The notes: a model not told the origin generated them from the letters alone. A stretch of DNA of 64,000 bases from Bradyrhizobium sp. CCBAU 53340 (GCF_015291645.1 NZ_CP030055.1:5580001-5644000), one strand, 5' to 3'; positions 44,629-54,828 are shown, counted from the first letter of the stretch. Made by a program: numbers and translations.

Positions 44629-45840
44629 TCACGTCCCCTTCAGCAACTCGCTCGCCACCACCCAGTCATTGCCGTCGAACTGCAGCATATAGCCGTCCTT
44701 GATCGGGCGGAAATCCTGCGGTGTGGTGTTGAGCGTGATACCGGGCAGCAGCAGCGACAGCGGCACGCTCTTCAGGTTCGAGGCCTGCGCCATGATGTTC
44801 TCGCGCGTCAGATCGTCCTTGCACTGCCTCAGCACCACCACCAGCGCTTCGGCGACCGTATAGCCGTAGAGCGCGGCGACGTTGTTGATGTCGGCATTGG
44901 GCAGGCGCCGCTTCATGAAGTCGATATAGGCCGACATTGCCGGATCGTCCTTCGGCTCGGCCGTGAACGGTTTGAGCGAGCCGAGCGACAGCACGCCCTT
45001 GCCGGCATCGAGGCCGGCCGGCGCCATCACGGTCGCCTTGTTGGCGCAGCCGCTCGCGAGGAAACGCGTCGGCTGCCAGCCGACCTCATGCGCCTTCCGG
45101 ATCGCCTGCGCGCAGGCGCGCGGCGTCACGGAATAGATCATAAAGACGTCGGCCTTGGTGTTGGCGAGCGTCAGCACCTGGGAATCGACGGTGGGATCGG
45201 TGACCTCGAAGCTAGAGGCCATCGCGATCGCCTTGTCCGCGTCAGCACCGAGCGCTTCCTTGACGCCGCGAAAATACTCCTTGCCGGCATCGTCGTTCTG
45301 ATAGAGCACGGCAAAGCGCGCGTTCGGATTCTTGGCGCGGGCATAGGCAACATCGATCGCGGCCTCGCTGGTGTAGTTCGGCGCCCAGGGCAGCGCCATC
45401 GACCATGGCATATTTGTGGGATCGTTCCATTTCGAAGCCGAGCTGATCAGAAAGAGCTGCGGCACCTTGTTGCTGTTGAGATATTTTGCGATCGCCGAGC
45501 TCGGCGCCGTGCCCATGGTCGCGAAGATGAAGGCAACGCCCTCGCCTTCGACCAGCCGCCGCGCGGCTTCCATCGTCTTCGGCGGCGAGAAGGCGTCGTC
45601 GAGCGAGAGCAGATTGAGCTTGCGGCCGTTGACGCCGCCCTTCTCGTTGACCTCGTCGAAATAGGCCGCGAGCACCCGCCCTGTGATGCCGAGCGGCGAG
45701 GCCGGCCCGCTATAGGGCATGGTGTTGCCGATCTTGATCTCGGTGTCGGAAACCCCTGGACCGTAGGATTTTTGTGCGGAGGCAGGCGCGGACAGACATG
45801 CGGCAGCCAGCGCTGCGGCCAGGACCAAAGCGGCTTTCAT
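44629..45840 (-). CDS. Branched-chain amino-acid-type ABC substrate-binding protein
   Basis: This 403-residue periplasmic binding protein of the LivJ/LivK (Peripla_BP_6) family has a signal peptide (about 1-22, ending ASAQK). The family opening VSDTEIKIGNTMPYSGPAS, GGVNGRKLNLLSLDDAF and LYQNDDAGKEYF are visible. No permease or ATPase genes adjoin, so this is an orphan binding protein sharing a transporter elsewhere. GGGGAGA precedes ATG 45840. Relatives often bind aromatic acids or amides rather than amino acids. Confidence 0.9.
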   Translation of the reverse strand: MKAALVLAAALAAACLSAPASAQKSYGPGVSDTEIKIGNTMPYSGPASPLGITGRVLAAYFDEVNEKGGVNGRKLNLLSLDDAFSPPKTMEAARRLVEGEGVAFIFATMGTAPSSAIAKYLNSNKVPQLFLISSASKWNDPTNMPWSMALPWAPNYTSEAAIDVAYARAKNPNARFAVLYQNDDAGKEYFRGVKEALGADADKAIAMASSFEVTDPTVDSQVLTLANTKADVFMIYSVTPRACAQAIRKAHEVGWQPTRFLASGCANKATVMAPAGLDAGKGVLSLGSLKPFTAEPKDDPAMSAYIDFMKRRLPNADINNVAALYGYTVAEALVVVLRQCKDDLTRENIMAQASNLKSVPLSLLLPGITLNTTPQDFRPIKDGYMLQFDGNDWVVASELLKGT

Positions 45841-45952
45841 GGTTTCTCCCCGGAGCTTATCGTCCGCGCGAAGCGATTGCGTGGCGTGCTGCGTTTTGCC
45901 AGCGCGTCAGCTCAGCGAAGTTCCGCGGGATGGTCTTGCGTCGAGTTGCTGG

Positions 45953-46177
45953 TTACTCGGCGCCACGCTTCGATCCCGCATAGGAACGCCGCAACAGCGC
46001 GAACAGGCTGCCGCCGGTCGCCGCTCCCAGCAGGTAGACGACCAGGGTCTGGACCGCGAGCGGCAGGCTGAGATTCATCCTGAAGAAGGAGATCGTGACC
46101 GTCTCGAAATTCTGCGCGGCAAAGATCACCGTCGCGGCAGCGAACAGAACGATGACGGCGATGTAGAGCCAACGCAT
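45953..46177 (-). CDS. LapA-domain membrane protein
   Basis: This 74-residue protein has two membrane spans (about 3-22 and 41-62) and the pattern AAQNFETVTISFFRMNLSLPL, typical of the LapA/DUF1049 domain. LapA proteins assist lipopolysaccharide assembly in enterobacteria, but in alphaproteobacteria the role is unproven. GGAAGGGG precedes the start. It lies 22 bases after the HdeD-like gene and is probably co-transcribed with it. Confidence 0.82.
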   Translation of the reverse strand: MRWLYIAVIVLFAAATVIFAAQNFETVTISFFRMNLSLPLAVQTLVVYLLGAATGGSLFALLRRSYAGSKRGAE

Positions 46178-46199
46178 CGCGTTCCCCTTCCCGTCCCGC

Positions 46200-46775
46200 C
46201 TAGTGCCGCCGTTTCAGGCTGAAGCCCAGGCCCACCCAGCCCGCGCCCGCCATGATCAGGTCGATGCCGAGGAACAGGCCGAGGATGTAGACGCTGTTCA
46301 CCGGCCAGCGCGCCACGATCAAGAGACCGAGCAGCAGCGTGATGGCGCCAGACAGCGCGACCCACACCCACGGGCTCTCGCGCTTCATGCTGAAGGCGAG
46401 AAACAGCCTGACGGCGCCCGACGCGATCAGCGATATGCCGAGAAACAGCGTCAGCAGGACTGCCGCGAACAGCGGATTATCGAAGGTGAGGATGCCGGCG
46501 ATGACGTAGAGCACGCCGAGCAGCACCCAGACCAGGAACTTGCCCCAGCTCTTCATCTGGAAGGCGCCAATGATCTCGGCGCCTCCGGCAACGATCATCA
46601 TCGCCCCGACCACGATCACGCTCGCCACCGTCGCCATCACCACGCTGCCGAGCGCGACGAAGCCGGCGATCAGGTAGACGACGCCAAGGGCGACAATCCA
46701 GCCCCATTTGCCATGCAGCGCCGCAATCCCGGAGCCCAGGCCGGGGTGGGAAGAGGTATCCGAAGCAGACGTCAT
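46200..46775 (-). CDS. HdeD-family membrane protein
   Basis: This 191-residue protein has six hydrophobic spans arranged as three helical hairpins, the layout of HdeD/DUF308 proteins. The first span opens GKWGWIVALGVVYLIAGFVAL. HdeD is associated with acid resistance at high density in E. coli; for alphaproteobacterial members this is only by family. CAGGAGA precedes ATG 46775, preferred to a start 11 codons earlier. It is followed by the LapA-like gene. Confidence 0.88.
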   Translation of the reverse strand: MTSASDTSSHPGLGSGIAALHGKWGWIVALGVVYLIAGFVALGSVVMATVASVIVVGAMMIVAGGAEIIGAFQMKSWGKFLVWVLLGVLYVIAGILTFDNPLFAAVLLTLFLGISLIASGAVRLFLAFSMKRESPWVWVALSGAITLLLGLLIVARWPVNSVYILGLFLGIDLIMAGAGWVGLGFSLKRRH

Positions 46776-46877
46776 GACGCATCTCCTGCATGTGATGCCC
46801 CAGAGCACATCTCAGGATAGCACGTGCCGGGACTACAGCCAGCAGAACAGCCCGACGGCCGCCAGCGTTGACGCAGA

Positions 46878-48401
46878 TCAAGCGCGCGACCGCTCCATCT
46901 CGAGTTCGGCCTTGAGGTTGTCGAGATCGCGATAAATCGAGGCGACCGCAAGCACCCGGCCATCCTTGCGGTACTTCAGCAGGCAGTCCTTGTCCTTGAT
47001 GCTGCCGTCGACGTCGATGTCGTCAAAGCTCTCGGCGTGGCCGACATAATTGATCGGCACGTCGTAATGCTGGCTCCAGAAGAACGGCACCGCGTCGAAG
47101 CGCTCGCGCCTGCCGAGCATGTTGCGCGCCGCGGTCTGGCCCTGCCGCTCCGCGACCACCCAGTGCTCGACGCGGATGGTCTGCCGCGAATGCGGATCGG
47201 GCCAGCGTGCGATGTCGCCGGCAGCGAAGATTCCGGCGACGCTGGTTTCGAGATATTCGCTGACGCTGACGCCGCGATCGGCCGCAAGCCCGGCGTGCTC
47301 GGCCAGCGCAAGGCACGGCTTGACGCCGATGCCGACCACGACGAGATCGGCCTCGATCACGGCGCCGCTCTTCAGCGTGGCGCGGATGCCGTCGAGCTTC
47401 TCCACGGTGTCCTTGAGGTGAAAGTTGACACCGTTCTCTTCGTGCAGCGCGCGAATGAAGTCGCCCATCTCGGGCCCGAGCACCTTCTGCATCGGCCGCT
47501 CCTCGGGCGCGACCACATGCACCTCGATCTTGCGCGCCCGCAAGGACGCCGCGACCTCGAGGCCGATGAAGCTGGCGCCGATCACCAGCGCGCGCTTGGC
47601 ACTGCCTGCGGCCTTAATGATCGCGCGGCTGTCGGCGACGGAGCGCAGGGTATGGACGTGCGGCTGGTCGGCGCCTGATATCTGGAGCTTCACCGGCTCG
47701 GCGCCGGTGGCGAGCAGCAGGCGATCGAACGGAAGCCTGTCGCCATTGCCGAGCGTCACGCTGCGTGTCTTCGGGTCGATCGCCGAGACGTTGGTGTTGA
47801 GCCGCAGATCGATGCCGGCGTCCTGATAGTAATCCTCGCCCCGCAGCGGCAGCCAATCCTCCGGCGCGTTGCCGGCAAGGTAATCCTTGGAGAGATTGGG
47901 ACGATCGACCGGCATCGCGCCGTCATTGCTAAGCATGGTGATGGCACCGGCAAAACCCTCGCGGCGCAGCGTTTCGGCCGCCGCAAAGCCGGCCGCACCG
48001 CCGCCGACGATGACGAATTTTTCCGGGGTCGACGCGCTGCGATGGGCTGTCGACGGTTTGGCCGCCTCGCGCTTGCGCGCAACGACGATCCTGTCCCGAT
48101 CGCGCGTGACATCCCACGCCGCCAGCGCGTTCAGCGCCGGCGGACGCATTGCCTCGCCCGACTGCAGGGAGAAGCAGGCATGATGCCAGGGACAGCGGAT
48201 GGTGTCGCCAACCACGAGCCCTTCGGCGAGCGGACCATGGTAATGGCTGCAAAGAGGCTCGATCGCAAAGATCTCGCTGCCGGCCTGTACCAGCAGGACA
48301 TCCTCCCCGCCGACATGGCCGAGCAGCTTGCCGTCCTTGAACGCGCTCAGCGACACGCCCGTGGTCAGGTCGGGACCGCTCGGCTTCTTGTCGTCGGTCA
48401 T
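46878..48401 (-). CDS. FAD-dependent pyridine nucleotide reductase with N-terminal Rieske domain
   Basis: The protein has 507 residues. The Rieske 2Fe-2S ligands are Cys51, His53, Cys70 and His73 (CSHYHG, CPWHHACF). An FAD Rossmann motif follows (VIVGGGAAGFAAAE, about 130-143), then an NAD motif (ALVIGASFIGLEVAASL) and the second FAD motif (GIFAAGDIARWPD). This is the AIF/ferredoxin-reductase type that fuses ferredoxin and reductase functions; the electron acceptor is unknown. AAGGAGG precedes ATG 48401. It lies 32 bases after folE on the same strand and may be co-transcribed. Confidence 0.92.
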   Translation of the reverse strand: MTDDKKPSGPDLTTGVSLSAFKDGKLLGHVGGEDVLLVQAGSEIFAIEPLCSHYHGPLAEGLVVGDTIRCPWHHACFSLQSGEAMRPPALNALAAWDVTRDRDRIVVARKREAAKPSTAHRSASTPEKFVIVGGGAAGFAAAETLRREGFAGAITMLSNDGAMPVDRPNLSKDYLAGNAPEDWLPLRGEDYYQDAGIDLRLNTNVSAIDPKTRSVTLGNGDRLPFDRLLLATGAEPVKLQISGADQPHVHTLRSVADSRAIIKAAGSAKRALVIGASFIGLEVAASLRARKIEVHVVAPEERPMQKVLGPEMGDFIRALHEENGVNFHLKDTVEKLDGIRATLKSGAVIEADLVVVGIGVKPCLALAEHAGLAADRGVSVSEYLETSVAGIFAAGDIARWPDPHSRQTIRVEHWVVAERQGQTAARNMLGRRERFDAVPFFWSQHYDVPINYVGHAESFDDIDVDGSIKDKDCLLKYRKDGRVLAVASIYRDLDNLKAELEMERSRA

Positions 48402-48433
48402 AGTTGCCTCCTTGGCGTTGGCCCCCTATCGGA

Positions 48434-49060
48434 TCAATCATCCGAATTGGCGAGCCCCAGCAGCTCCTGGCGCGTCAGCGCATTGTCGCGGAACACGCCC
48501 AGCATGCGGCTGGTGACGAGATCGGTCCCCGGCTTGTGCGCGCCGCGCGTGGTCATGCAGTGATGCGTCGCCTTGATGATGACGCCGACGCCTTCGGGCC
48601 TCAGCACATCATTGATCGTATTAGCGATCTGCGCGGTCATCTTCTCCTGGATCTGAAGCCGCTTGGCGTAGATGTCGACGAGACGCGCGAGCTTGGAGAT
48701 GCCGACCACGCGTCCTTGCGGGATATAGGCGACCCAGGCGCGTCCGACGATCGGCGCCATATGGTGCTCGCAATGGCTCTCGAAGCGAACGCCGCGCAGC
48801 ACGATCATTTCGTCATAGCCTTCGATCTCCTCGAAGGTCTTTTGCAGGATTTCGGTCGGATCCTGCGCATAGCCCGAGAAATATTCCTCAAAGGCGCGGG
48901 CGACGCGGTCCGGCGTCTCGCGCAGACCATCGCGCGCGGGGTCGTCGCCGGCCCAGCGGATCATGGTCCGGATCGCCTGCTCAACCTCCGCCCTGTCAGG
49001 CCGATCGCTCGGCGCCTGCGCGACCGCGACGCGTTCCAGCCTGCGCGCTTGTGACGTCAT
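48434..49060 (-). CDS. folE: GTP cyclohydrolase I
   Basis: FolE converts GTP to 7,8-dihydroneopterin triphosphate, the first step of folate (and pterin) synthesis. In this 208-residue protein the zinc ligands are Cys97, His100 and Cys168 ([23 protein letters not shown]). [11 protein letters not shown] and the usual C-terminus are present. GGGGAGG precedes ATG 49060, preferred to a longer frame to 49090. A typical FolE1, zinc-dependent homologue. Confidence 0.96.
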   Translation of the reverse strand: MTSQARRLERVAVAQAPSDRPDRAEVEQAIRTMIRWAGDDPARDGLRETPDRVARAFEEYFSGYAQDPTEILQKTFEEIEGYDEMIVLRGVRFESHCEHHMAPIVGRAWVAYIPQGRVVGISKLARLVDIYAKRLQIQEKMTAQIANTINDVLRPEGVGVIIKATHHCMTTRGAHKPGTDLVTSRMLGVFRDNALTRQELLGLANSDD

Positions 49061-49171
49061 CGAAAACCTCCCCTGCAACGGACCGCACACGGAGGCGGCC
49101 CCACAGCTTGGACGGCTGCGGTCGGAAAAGGTTCCCAGGATCGGGAAAAATCGGAGGGGGGCCTCAGATCC

Positions 49172-50077
49172 TCATCGTGAGGCGCTGGATTCAGCGGCCT
49201 TGCGCACGTCGAGCACCGCCTGCGCCCACTCGGCCGGCCGCTCCTGCGGCAAATTATGGCCGGCGCCTGCGAACACGCGCAGCTCGAAAAAGCCCTCGAA
49301 CTTGCTGGCGTGATGGGCAGTACCGGGAATGACGCCGTCGCTGTCGCCGTCGATCCCGATGGTGGGAACGCGCACCAGCGGCTGCGCAGCGAGCCTGGCC
49401 TCGATCGCGGCGTAAGCGGGATCGCCTTCGACCAGCGCGTAGCGGTGGCGATAGGAATGAATCACGACGTCGACGAAATCAGGATTGTCGAACGACACCG
49501 CGCTTCGATCGAAGGTTGCATCGTCGAAAGTCCATTTCGGCGACCACATCGACCAGAGCTGCCGGGCAAAGCCGCGGCGGTTGCGCTCCAGCGCACGGCG
49601 GCCGCGCTCGTTGTGGAAGAGATATTGGTACCACAGCGCGGCCTCGTGCGGCGGCGAGGCCGGCTCCATCGCGCGCGCGATGTTCTGGATGTTGTAGGAA
49701 TTGCCGGAGACGAGCCCGACGACGCGCTCAGGATACAGCGCCGAGACCACGCAAGCCGCGCGGCCGCCCCAATCATAGCCGCCGACGACGGCCCGTTCGA
49801 TTTTGAGCGCATCCATGAAGGCCAGGAGATCGGCGCCGAGCGCCGCCTGCTCGCCGGAGCGCAGCGTCTGAGCTGAGCGGAAGCGGGTCGGGCCGTAGCC
49901 GCGCAGCCACGGCACCAGCACGCGCGCACCGGCCTGCGCAAGAATCGGCGCGGTCTCGGCATAGGCATTCACGTCATAGGGAAAGCCGTGACCCATGATG
50001 CAGGGCCAGCCATCCGCTGCGCCGTATTCGCGATAGGCGATGTCGAGGACATCCGTGCTCACGGTTTTTTGTTGCAT
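49172..50077 (-). CDS. Alpha/beta hydrolase, epoxide hydrolase/haloalkane dehalogenase-like
   Basis: The product has 301 residues. The oxyanion motif HGFPYD begins at His30, and the nucleophile elbow GGYDWGG has Asp102 rather than Ser. Asp nucleophile plus HGxP places it with epoxide hydrolases and dehalogenases. A C-terminal GAGHNLPQE supplies the catalytic His. The start at 50077 (MQQKTVSTDV) gives the usual length; the longer frame to 50266 lies over the neighbouring gene. Likely substrate: an epoxide or haloalkane, not specified. Confidence 0.88.
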   Translation of the reverse strand: MQQKTVSTDVLDIAYREYGAADGWPCIMGHGFPYDVNAYAETAPILAQAGARVLVPWLRGYGPTRFRSAQTLRSGEQAALGADLLAFMDALKIERAVVGGYDWGGRAACVVSALYPERVVGLVSGNSYNIQNIARAMEPASPPHEAALWYQYLFHNERGRRALERNRRGFARQLWSMWSPKWTFDDATFDRSAVSFDNPDFVDVVIHSYRHRYALVEGDPAYAAIEARLAAQPLVRVPTIGIDGDSDGVIPGTAHHASKFEGFFELRVFAGAGHNLPQERPAEWAQAVLDVRKAAESSASR

Positions 50078-50124
50078 GTTTTGCTCACGGATCTGGAAAG
50101 GTCGCGGCCCGGATGGAGCGGGTG

Positions 50125-50952
50125 CTATTTCTGCGGCCCTGACAGCGAAATGTCGCGCTCGGCGCGGAAGACATTGCTGTAGAGATTGGCGATCCATTGC
50201 CGGCCGATCTCGGTCTTGTTGAGATAGCCGATCTCGGTCTGGATGTGCGGCGCGACGCTGTTCCAATAGAATTGTGGATAGCGGTTGACGATGTCGGCAG
50301 GCGAGTCGTAGCCGAGCTGGCGGTTGATGCCGACTTCCTCGAACTCGTAATAGAGCGCATTGGCCTTGCGCAGATAGTTGGGATCGCCGAGCTGGCCGAT
50401 GAAGTCGGCGGCACGCAGGATCGAGGCGTCGTCGTCATAATCCTGGCCTTCCCGGGCAGGAAAGCGTGTCCCCTCGATGGCGCGGGCAATGCGTTCCGGA
50501 TCGAGCCCGGGAATATGTTGCAGCCGCCGTGTCACATAGAGTTTCGAGCGGTCGACGTGATACATCATCAAGCTCGCATCCGACGCGCCGCGCGGCAGCG
50601 AGATCTTGGTGTTGGCGGCATCGATCACGAAGCCGTCGACGTCATCCTCCTCGAACAGGCCACGGACATAGCCGATATCGTGGGCGAGGCAGGCGATCAG
50701 GACATGGACGTAGTCCCCAGCGGACAGATGCGCATGGAGACTTCGGCCACAGAGGATGGAATGACCGGCCAGCGTCACCAGCATCGTATGCTCGATGTTG
50801 TGGTAGAGCGCATCGCTATTACCGATACATTCCATTGCGGTGCGGGTCGCGCTCTCGACGATACTGGCGGACGTTTCGTCGTACCGGCGGCGCATGAACG
50901 TTCCCAGCAACTTCTCCAGGGATTCGGCCGCTAGTCTCGGTAACGTGATCAT
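50125..50952 (-). CDS. HD-domain metal-dependent phosphohydrolase-like protein
   Basis: The product has 275 residues. The HD domain carries HNIEH (His51, His55), LAHDIGY (His91-Asp92) and a later Asp-rich helix, giving a metal site as in PDEase/HD hydrolases. No GYP motif, so not a cyclic-di-GMP-type HD-GYP. The partner substrate is unknown; nucleotide hydrolysis is the family norm. It is 47 bases upstream of the hydrolase gene and may be co-transcribed. Confidence 0.82.
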   Translation of the reverse strand: MITLPRLAAESLEKLLGTFMRRRYDETSASIVESATRTAMECIGNSDALYHNIEHTMLVTLAGHSILCGRSLHAHLSAGDYVHVLIACLAHDIGYVRGLFEEDDVDGFVIDAANTKISLPRGASDASLMMYHVDRSKLYVTRRLQHIPGLDPERIARAIEGTRFPAREGQDYDDDASILRAADFIGQLGDPNYLRKANALYYEFEEVGINRQLGYDSPADIVNRYPQFYWNSVAPHIQTEIGYLNKTEIGRQWIANLYSNVFRAERDISLSGPQK

Positions 50953-51415
50953 GGATGCAGCCCCGTCTGTCGGTGGTGTCCCACGTCAACTCCCGACGTC
51001 TCGTCTCGCTTTCAACGCAGGTTCAGCATAGCCCAATCTGGGGCGGCTGGCCAAACTCGGGAACAAAAATACGTAAATATGTTGCGATGCCGCCCCGCAG
51101 CATCACAATTGCAGCTACCATTCGGCACACCTTCAGGATGGGTCGCGGCCCGGCCAATGGCCGACCGCAAAGCTTCGCCTATGGCTGCGCGAGCCGAGCG
51201 TGCACCGCAGTCGGACCACGACGCCTGCACCGCATTGCGGACAGGCGCGTCAATTCCCGTCGGAATAGGCCTTCCGGATCGAGGCCGCAATTACCGGCAA
51301 GACGTTCGAGACCGATCCGATCGCGAATGACTCGCAATGACCTGGAATGGGACGGATCAAAAGCTCGGGCGCGCGCAGGCCGCGAGATCGCCGCTACGCG
51401 TCGGACGAGCCGCCG
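50953..51415. other. Intergenic region
   Basis: About 460 bases with no supported gene; frames on both strands have shadow-like composition. A near-palindrome (TTGCGATGC / GCATCACAA, one mismatch) lies around 51080-51110. I cannot assign it a role. Confidence 0.45.
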
Positions 51416-52294
51416 TCACTCCACCAACAACACGTCCACGGCGACGCCGAGCTTCTGCTTCGGCGAACCGACGATGATGCCGTCGATCGGCGAGACGTCG
51501 GAGAAGTCGCGGCCGACCGCCAGCACGATGTGGTCGTTGGCGACCAAGAGGTCGTTGGTCGGATCGAAATCGATCCAGCCGAGTTCCACCCCGCACCACA
51601 GCGACACCCAGGCATGGGTGGCGTCGGCGCCCTGCAAGCGCGGCTGGCCCGGCGGCGGAATGGTGCGCAAGTAACCGCTGACATAGGCTGCGGGCAGGCC
51701 AAGCCCGCGAAGCCCTGCGATCATGACATGGGCAAAGTCCTGGCAGACGCCGTGGCGGTTGTCGAACACCTCGCCAAGCGGCGTCGAGATCACGGTGGCC
51801 TTGGGGTCGTAGCGAAACTCGGTGCGAATGCGGTGCATCAGATCGGCCGCGCCCTTGAGGATGCCCTCACCGGGCACAAAGCTCGATGCCGCGTAAGCGC
51901 TGACGGGACGCAGAACAGGCACCAGGGGGCTCGCAAAGACGTAGCCGACCGGCGAGGACGGCCCAAGGCTCGTGGCTTCGAAGGCGATATCTCGGACGCT
52001 CTCCCATGTCGGGCCGAGGGCGTCGCGCGCCGGCACCTGGCGCGACACCGAGACGCGCGAACGGGCATCGATGCGCAAGGTGCGATGCGCGGCGTCGATC
52101 ACCACGCTCTCCGTCAGCGTGCCGAAGAAGTCGCGGCGAACATTGCGCTCGGACGGACGCGGCCTGATCTCGACCTTGTGCGAGATCAGCTCCTGACCGT
52201 TGCCGTTCTTCGGCTCGAGCCGCAGCGTGCAGCGGGCGAAGCTGACCGGGTTCTCATATTCGTAGGTGGTGACGTGCCTGATGTCGTAGATCAC
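51416..52294 (-). CDS. Transglutaminase-like cysteine peptidase
   Basis: The product has 292 residues. A bacterial transglutaminase-like N-terminal domain (about 1-80; YDIRHVTTYEYENPVSFA) precedes the catalytic domain. The triad is Cys184 (HGVCQDFAH), His227 (DATHAWVSL) and Asp242 (WIDFDPT). In this family the fold usually works as a peptidase or amide hydrolase. The start overlaps the preceding ATP-grasp gene by 4 bases. It is the last gene of the three-gene operon with the ATP-grasp/Alpha-E fusion and the DUF2126 protein, all likely acting on the same peptide. Confidence 0.92.
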   Translation of the reverse strand: MIYDIRHVTTYEYENPVSFARCTLRLEPKNGNGQELISHKVEIRPRPSERNVRRDFFGTLTESVVIDAAHRTLRIDARSRVSVSRQVPARDALGPTWESVRDIAFEATSLGPSSPVGYVFASPLVPVLRPVSAYAASSFVPGEGILKGAADLMHRIRTEFRYDPKATVISTPLGEVFDNRHGVCQDFAHVMIAGLRGLGLPAAYVSGYLRTIPPPGQPRLQGADATHAWVSLWCGVELGWIDFDPTNDLLVANDHIVLAVGRDFSDVSPIDGIIVGSPKQKLGVAVDVLLVE

Positions 52295-54828
52295 GCCAGC
52301 CCCGTCAGCTTTTCCGGCCGGCTCGCATTCGGACCATGCGGGAAGTAGTGCAGCCCGATCGCCTCGGCGAGATTGAGCAGATCCTGCTCCAGCGCGAACA
52401 GCGTCTTGACCTCGAGCTTCTCGGCCTCGGCCGTGGCGAGCATGGACTGCACCGCCACCGCAAGCCGCTGCGGCCGCTCGATCAGGCCGTGCTCCTTCAG
52501 GCTCGGCAAAGCCGCGATATGCTCGTTCAGGGTTGCGACCTGGAACGCCACCGAGCGCGGATTGTAGCTGTCGAGCACCGCAAGGTCGCGCACCGGCGCC
52601 AGGATCGGCGCCAGCAGGTAGCGCGAGCGATAGGTGATCTGGGAATCCACCAGCGTCAACAGGATATCGAGGTCTTCGTCGCCGGCCTCGTCATAGGCGA
52701 ACTGCCGGGCAAAACGCGCCGTGTTGATGGCGCGCTCGGCGCGGCGTCCGATATCGAGAAAGCGCCATCCGGCGGCGCGGTTCATGTTCTCCTGCGCCAG
52801 CCCTGCGAAGCTCGCCAGTTCCTGCAAGGTCAGCTCGGCCGCGCTCAGCACGCTGTCGTCATCCTCGACCTCGTAGGAGAGCCGTTCCGCCATCTCGATG
52901 ATGACCTGCCAGGCATCGGGCGACAACCGCTCGCGCAAGGAGGTCGCGGTGCGCTGCGCCGCGCGCACCAGCGACAGCGCCGAGCCGAAACGCGCCTCGC
53001 TCTGCAAGGCTTCGGCGACGATGCGCCCCGGCGCCGCGCGCGAGGTCTGCGAGATCGCGCCCCAGGTCACCAGCAGGCGCTGGATCCGCTCGGCCGATTG
53101 CTGCGAGGCCGCGGTACCCTTGTTGGGCCCGCTCGGCGAGCCCAATGCGCGCACCAGCCGCAGCGTCGCTTCGGCGCGTTCGAGATAGCGGCCGAGCCAG
53201 AACAGATTATCGGCGGCGCGGCTCGGCAGCACGCCAGCGATGCGGCGGATCCGCACCTTGTCGGTCGCCGGCAGCAGCGAGGCGGTCGAGACCTTCTTCT
53301 CCGAGACCACCCAGACGTCGGCGGCGCGCGCGCCGTCGCCCATCGACACCGCGCGCGCGTCCGGCTGCTCGGCGATCCGGCAGAAGCCGCCGGGCATGAT
53401 GGCCCAGCCGTCCGGTGTCGCGGCCGCAAACACCCGCAGCACGAAGGGACGCGGCGTGAGCTGCCCGTGCTCCCACACCGGCATGGTGGAGAGCCGCACC
53501 ACCTCCTGGCCGACATAATCCATGCCCCGCGCGCTAATGGCATCGATCAGGCGCTGGTGTCCCGCTGCGTCGAGCTCGCTCGCGAGCACCGGGCCCTTGC
53601 TCTCGAAGCCGGGCACGCCGCGCTGGTACGCGCCTTCGATCGCGACCTCGTCGAGCCGCGACAATATTTCGTCGCGCGCCGACTTCTGGCCGCACCACCA
53701 GGTCGCGATATGCGGCATCTTCAGCTCTTCGCCGAGCAGACGACGGCTGAGCGCCGGCAGGAAGCCGAGCAGTGCCCGCGCCTCCAGCACGCCCGAGCCC
53801 GGCATGTTGGCGACGACGACGCCGTCCTTGCGCAGCACGTCGATCAGGCCGGGCACGCCGAGATGCGAGGACGCATCGAGCTCGAGCGGATCGAGCGAGT
53901 TGGAATCGACGCGGCGCAGCAGCACGTCGAGCCGCTTCAGCCCGGCAACCGTGCGGATGTGGATGCGGTTGTCACTGACGGCGAGATCGTCGCCCTCGAC
54001 CAGGAGGAAGCCGAGATAGCGCGCCAGCGTCGCGTGCTCGAAATAGGTCTCGCTGAAACTGCCGGGCGTGAGCACGCCGATCCGCGGCTCGTCGCGATCG
54101 GCACGCGCGCGCAGCGAGTCGCGGAACGCCTCGAAGAACGGCGCGACGCGCGGCACGTTCATGGACTTGTAGAGATCGGAGAAGGCGCGCGACAGCACCA
54201 GGCGGTTTTCCAGCGCGTAGCCGGCGCCCGACGGCGCCTGCGTACGGTCGCCGAGCACCCACCAGCGGCCGTCAGGCCCACGGCCGACGTCGGCGGCATA
54301 GATCGAGAGGTAGCGCCCGCCCGGCGGCGGCACGCCGCAGACGGCGCGTAGATATTCGGGACTGCCGGCGATCGCACCGGCGGGCAGCGCGCCCTCGGCG
54401 ACCAGCCGCCCTTCGCCATAGATGTCGCGCAGCACGAGCTCCAACAGCTCGGCGCGCTGGGTGATGCCGGCGCAGAGCTGCTTCCAGTCGGCCTCGTCGA
54501 TCAGGAGCGGAAGGTGGCTGAGCGACCACGGCCGGTCGGCGCTGTCGCCGGGTGCGCGATAGGTGACGCCGGCCTCGCGCAGATGGCGGTCGGCCATGCC
54601 GAAGCGCCGCTCGACCTCGTCAGGCGCGAGCGCGCCAAAAGCGTCGAAGAAGCGGCCCCAGACCGCGCGCGGGGCACCGTCGGGGCCCAGGAACTCGTCG
54701 GGGATACCAGGCAGGCGGCTGTAGTCGCGGACCCATTGCGCGAGGCGACGCTGGCCGTCTCGCTGGCTTTCGCGCTGTCCTGGCGCCTTAGCCCCCTTGT
54801 CGTCCTGTTCGGCCGCGCCCTCGCCCAT
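52291..54828 (-). CDS. Circularly permuted ATP-grasp plus Alpha-E domain fusion protein
   Basis: The product has 845 residues. The N-terminal part (about 85-490) is the circularly permuted ATP-grasp ligase (formerly DUF404/407), with YRAPGDSADRPWSLSHLPLLI and the metal/ATP residues GDRTQAPSGAGYALENR. The C-terminal part (about 530-830) is the helical Alpha-E domain (DUF403), beginning SRAADNLFWLGRYLERAEATLRL. In many genomes these are two genes; here they are fused. Predicted function is ATP-dependent amide-bond formation on a peptide. GGGAGAGG precedes ATG 54828. No experimental substrate is known to me. Confidence 0.92.
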   Translation of the reverse strand: MGEGAAEQDDKGAKAPGQRESQRDGQRRLAQWVRDYSRLPGIPDEFLGPDGAPRAVWGRFFDAFGALAPDEVERRFGMADRHLREAGVTYRAPGDSADRPWSLSHLPLLIDEADWKQLCAGITQRAELLELVLRDIYGEGRLVAEGALPAGAIAGSPEYLRAVCGVPPPGGRYLSIYAADVGRGPDGRWWVLGDRTQAPSGAGYALENRLVLSRAFSDLYKSMNVPRVAPFFEAFRDSLRARADRDEPRIGVLTPGSFSETYFEHATLARYLGFLLVEGDDLAVSDNRIHIRTVAGLKRLDVLLRRVDSNSLDPLELDASSHLGVPGLIDVLRKDGVVVANMPGSGVLEARALLGFLPALSRRLLGEELKMPHIATWWCGQKSARDEILSRLDEVAIEGAYQRGVPGFESKGPVLASELDAAGHQRLIDAISARGMDYVGQEVVRLSTMPVWEHGQLTPRPFVLRVFAAATPDGWAIMPGGFCRIAEQPDARAVSMGDGARAADVWVVSEKKVSTASLLPATDKVRIRRIAGVLPSRAADNLFWLGRYLERAEATLRLVRALGSPSGPNKGTAASQQSAERIQRLLVTWGAISQTSRAAPGRIVAEALQSEARFGSALSLVRAAQRTATSLRERLSPDAWQVIIEMAERLSYEVEDDDSVLSAAELTLQELASFAGLAQENMNRAAGWRFLDIGRRAERAINTARFARQFAYDEAGDEDLDILLTLVDSQITYRSRYLLAPILAPVRDLAVLDSYNPRSVAFQVATLNEHIAALPSLKEHGLIERPQRLAVAVQSMLATAEAEKLEVKTLFALEQDLLNLAEAIGLHYFPHGPNASRPEKLTGLA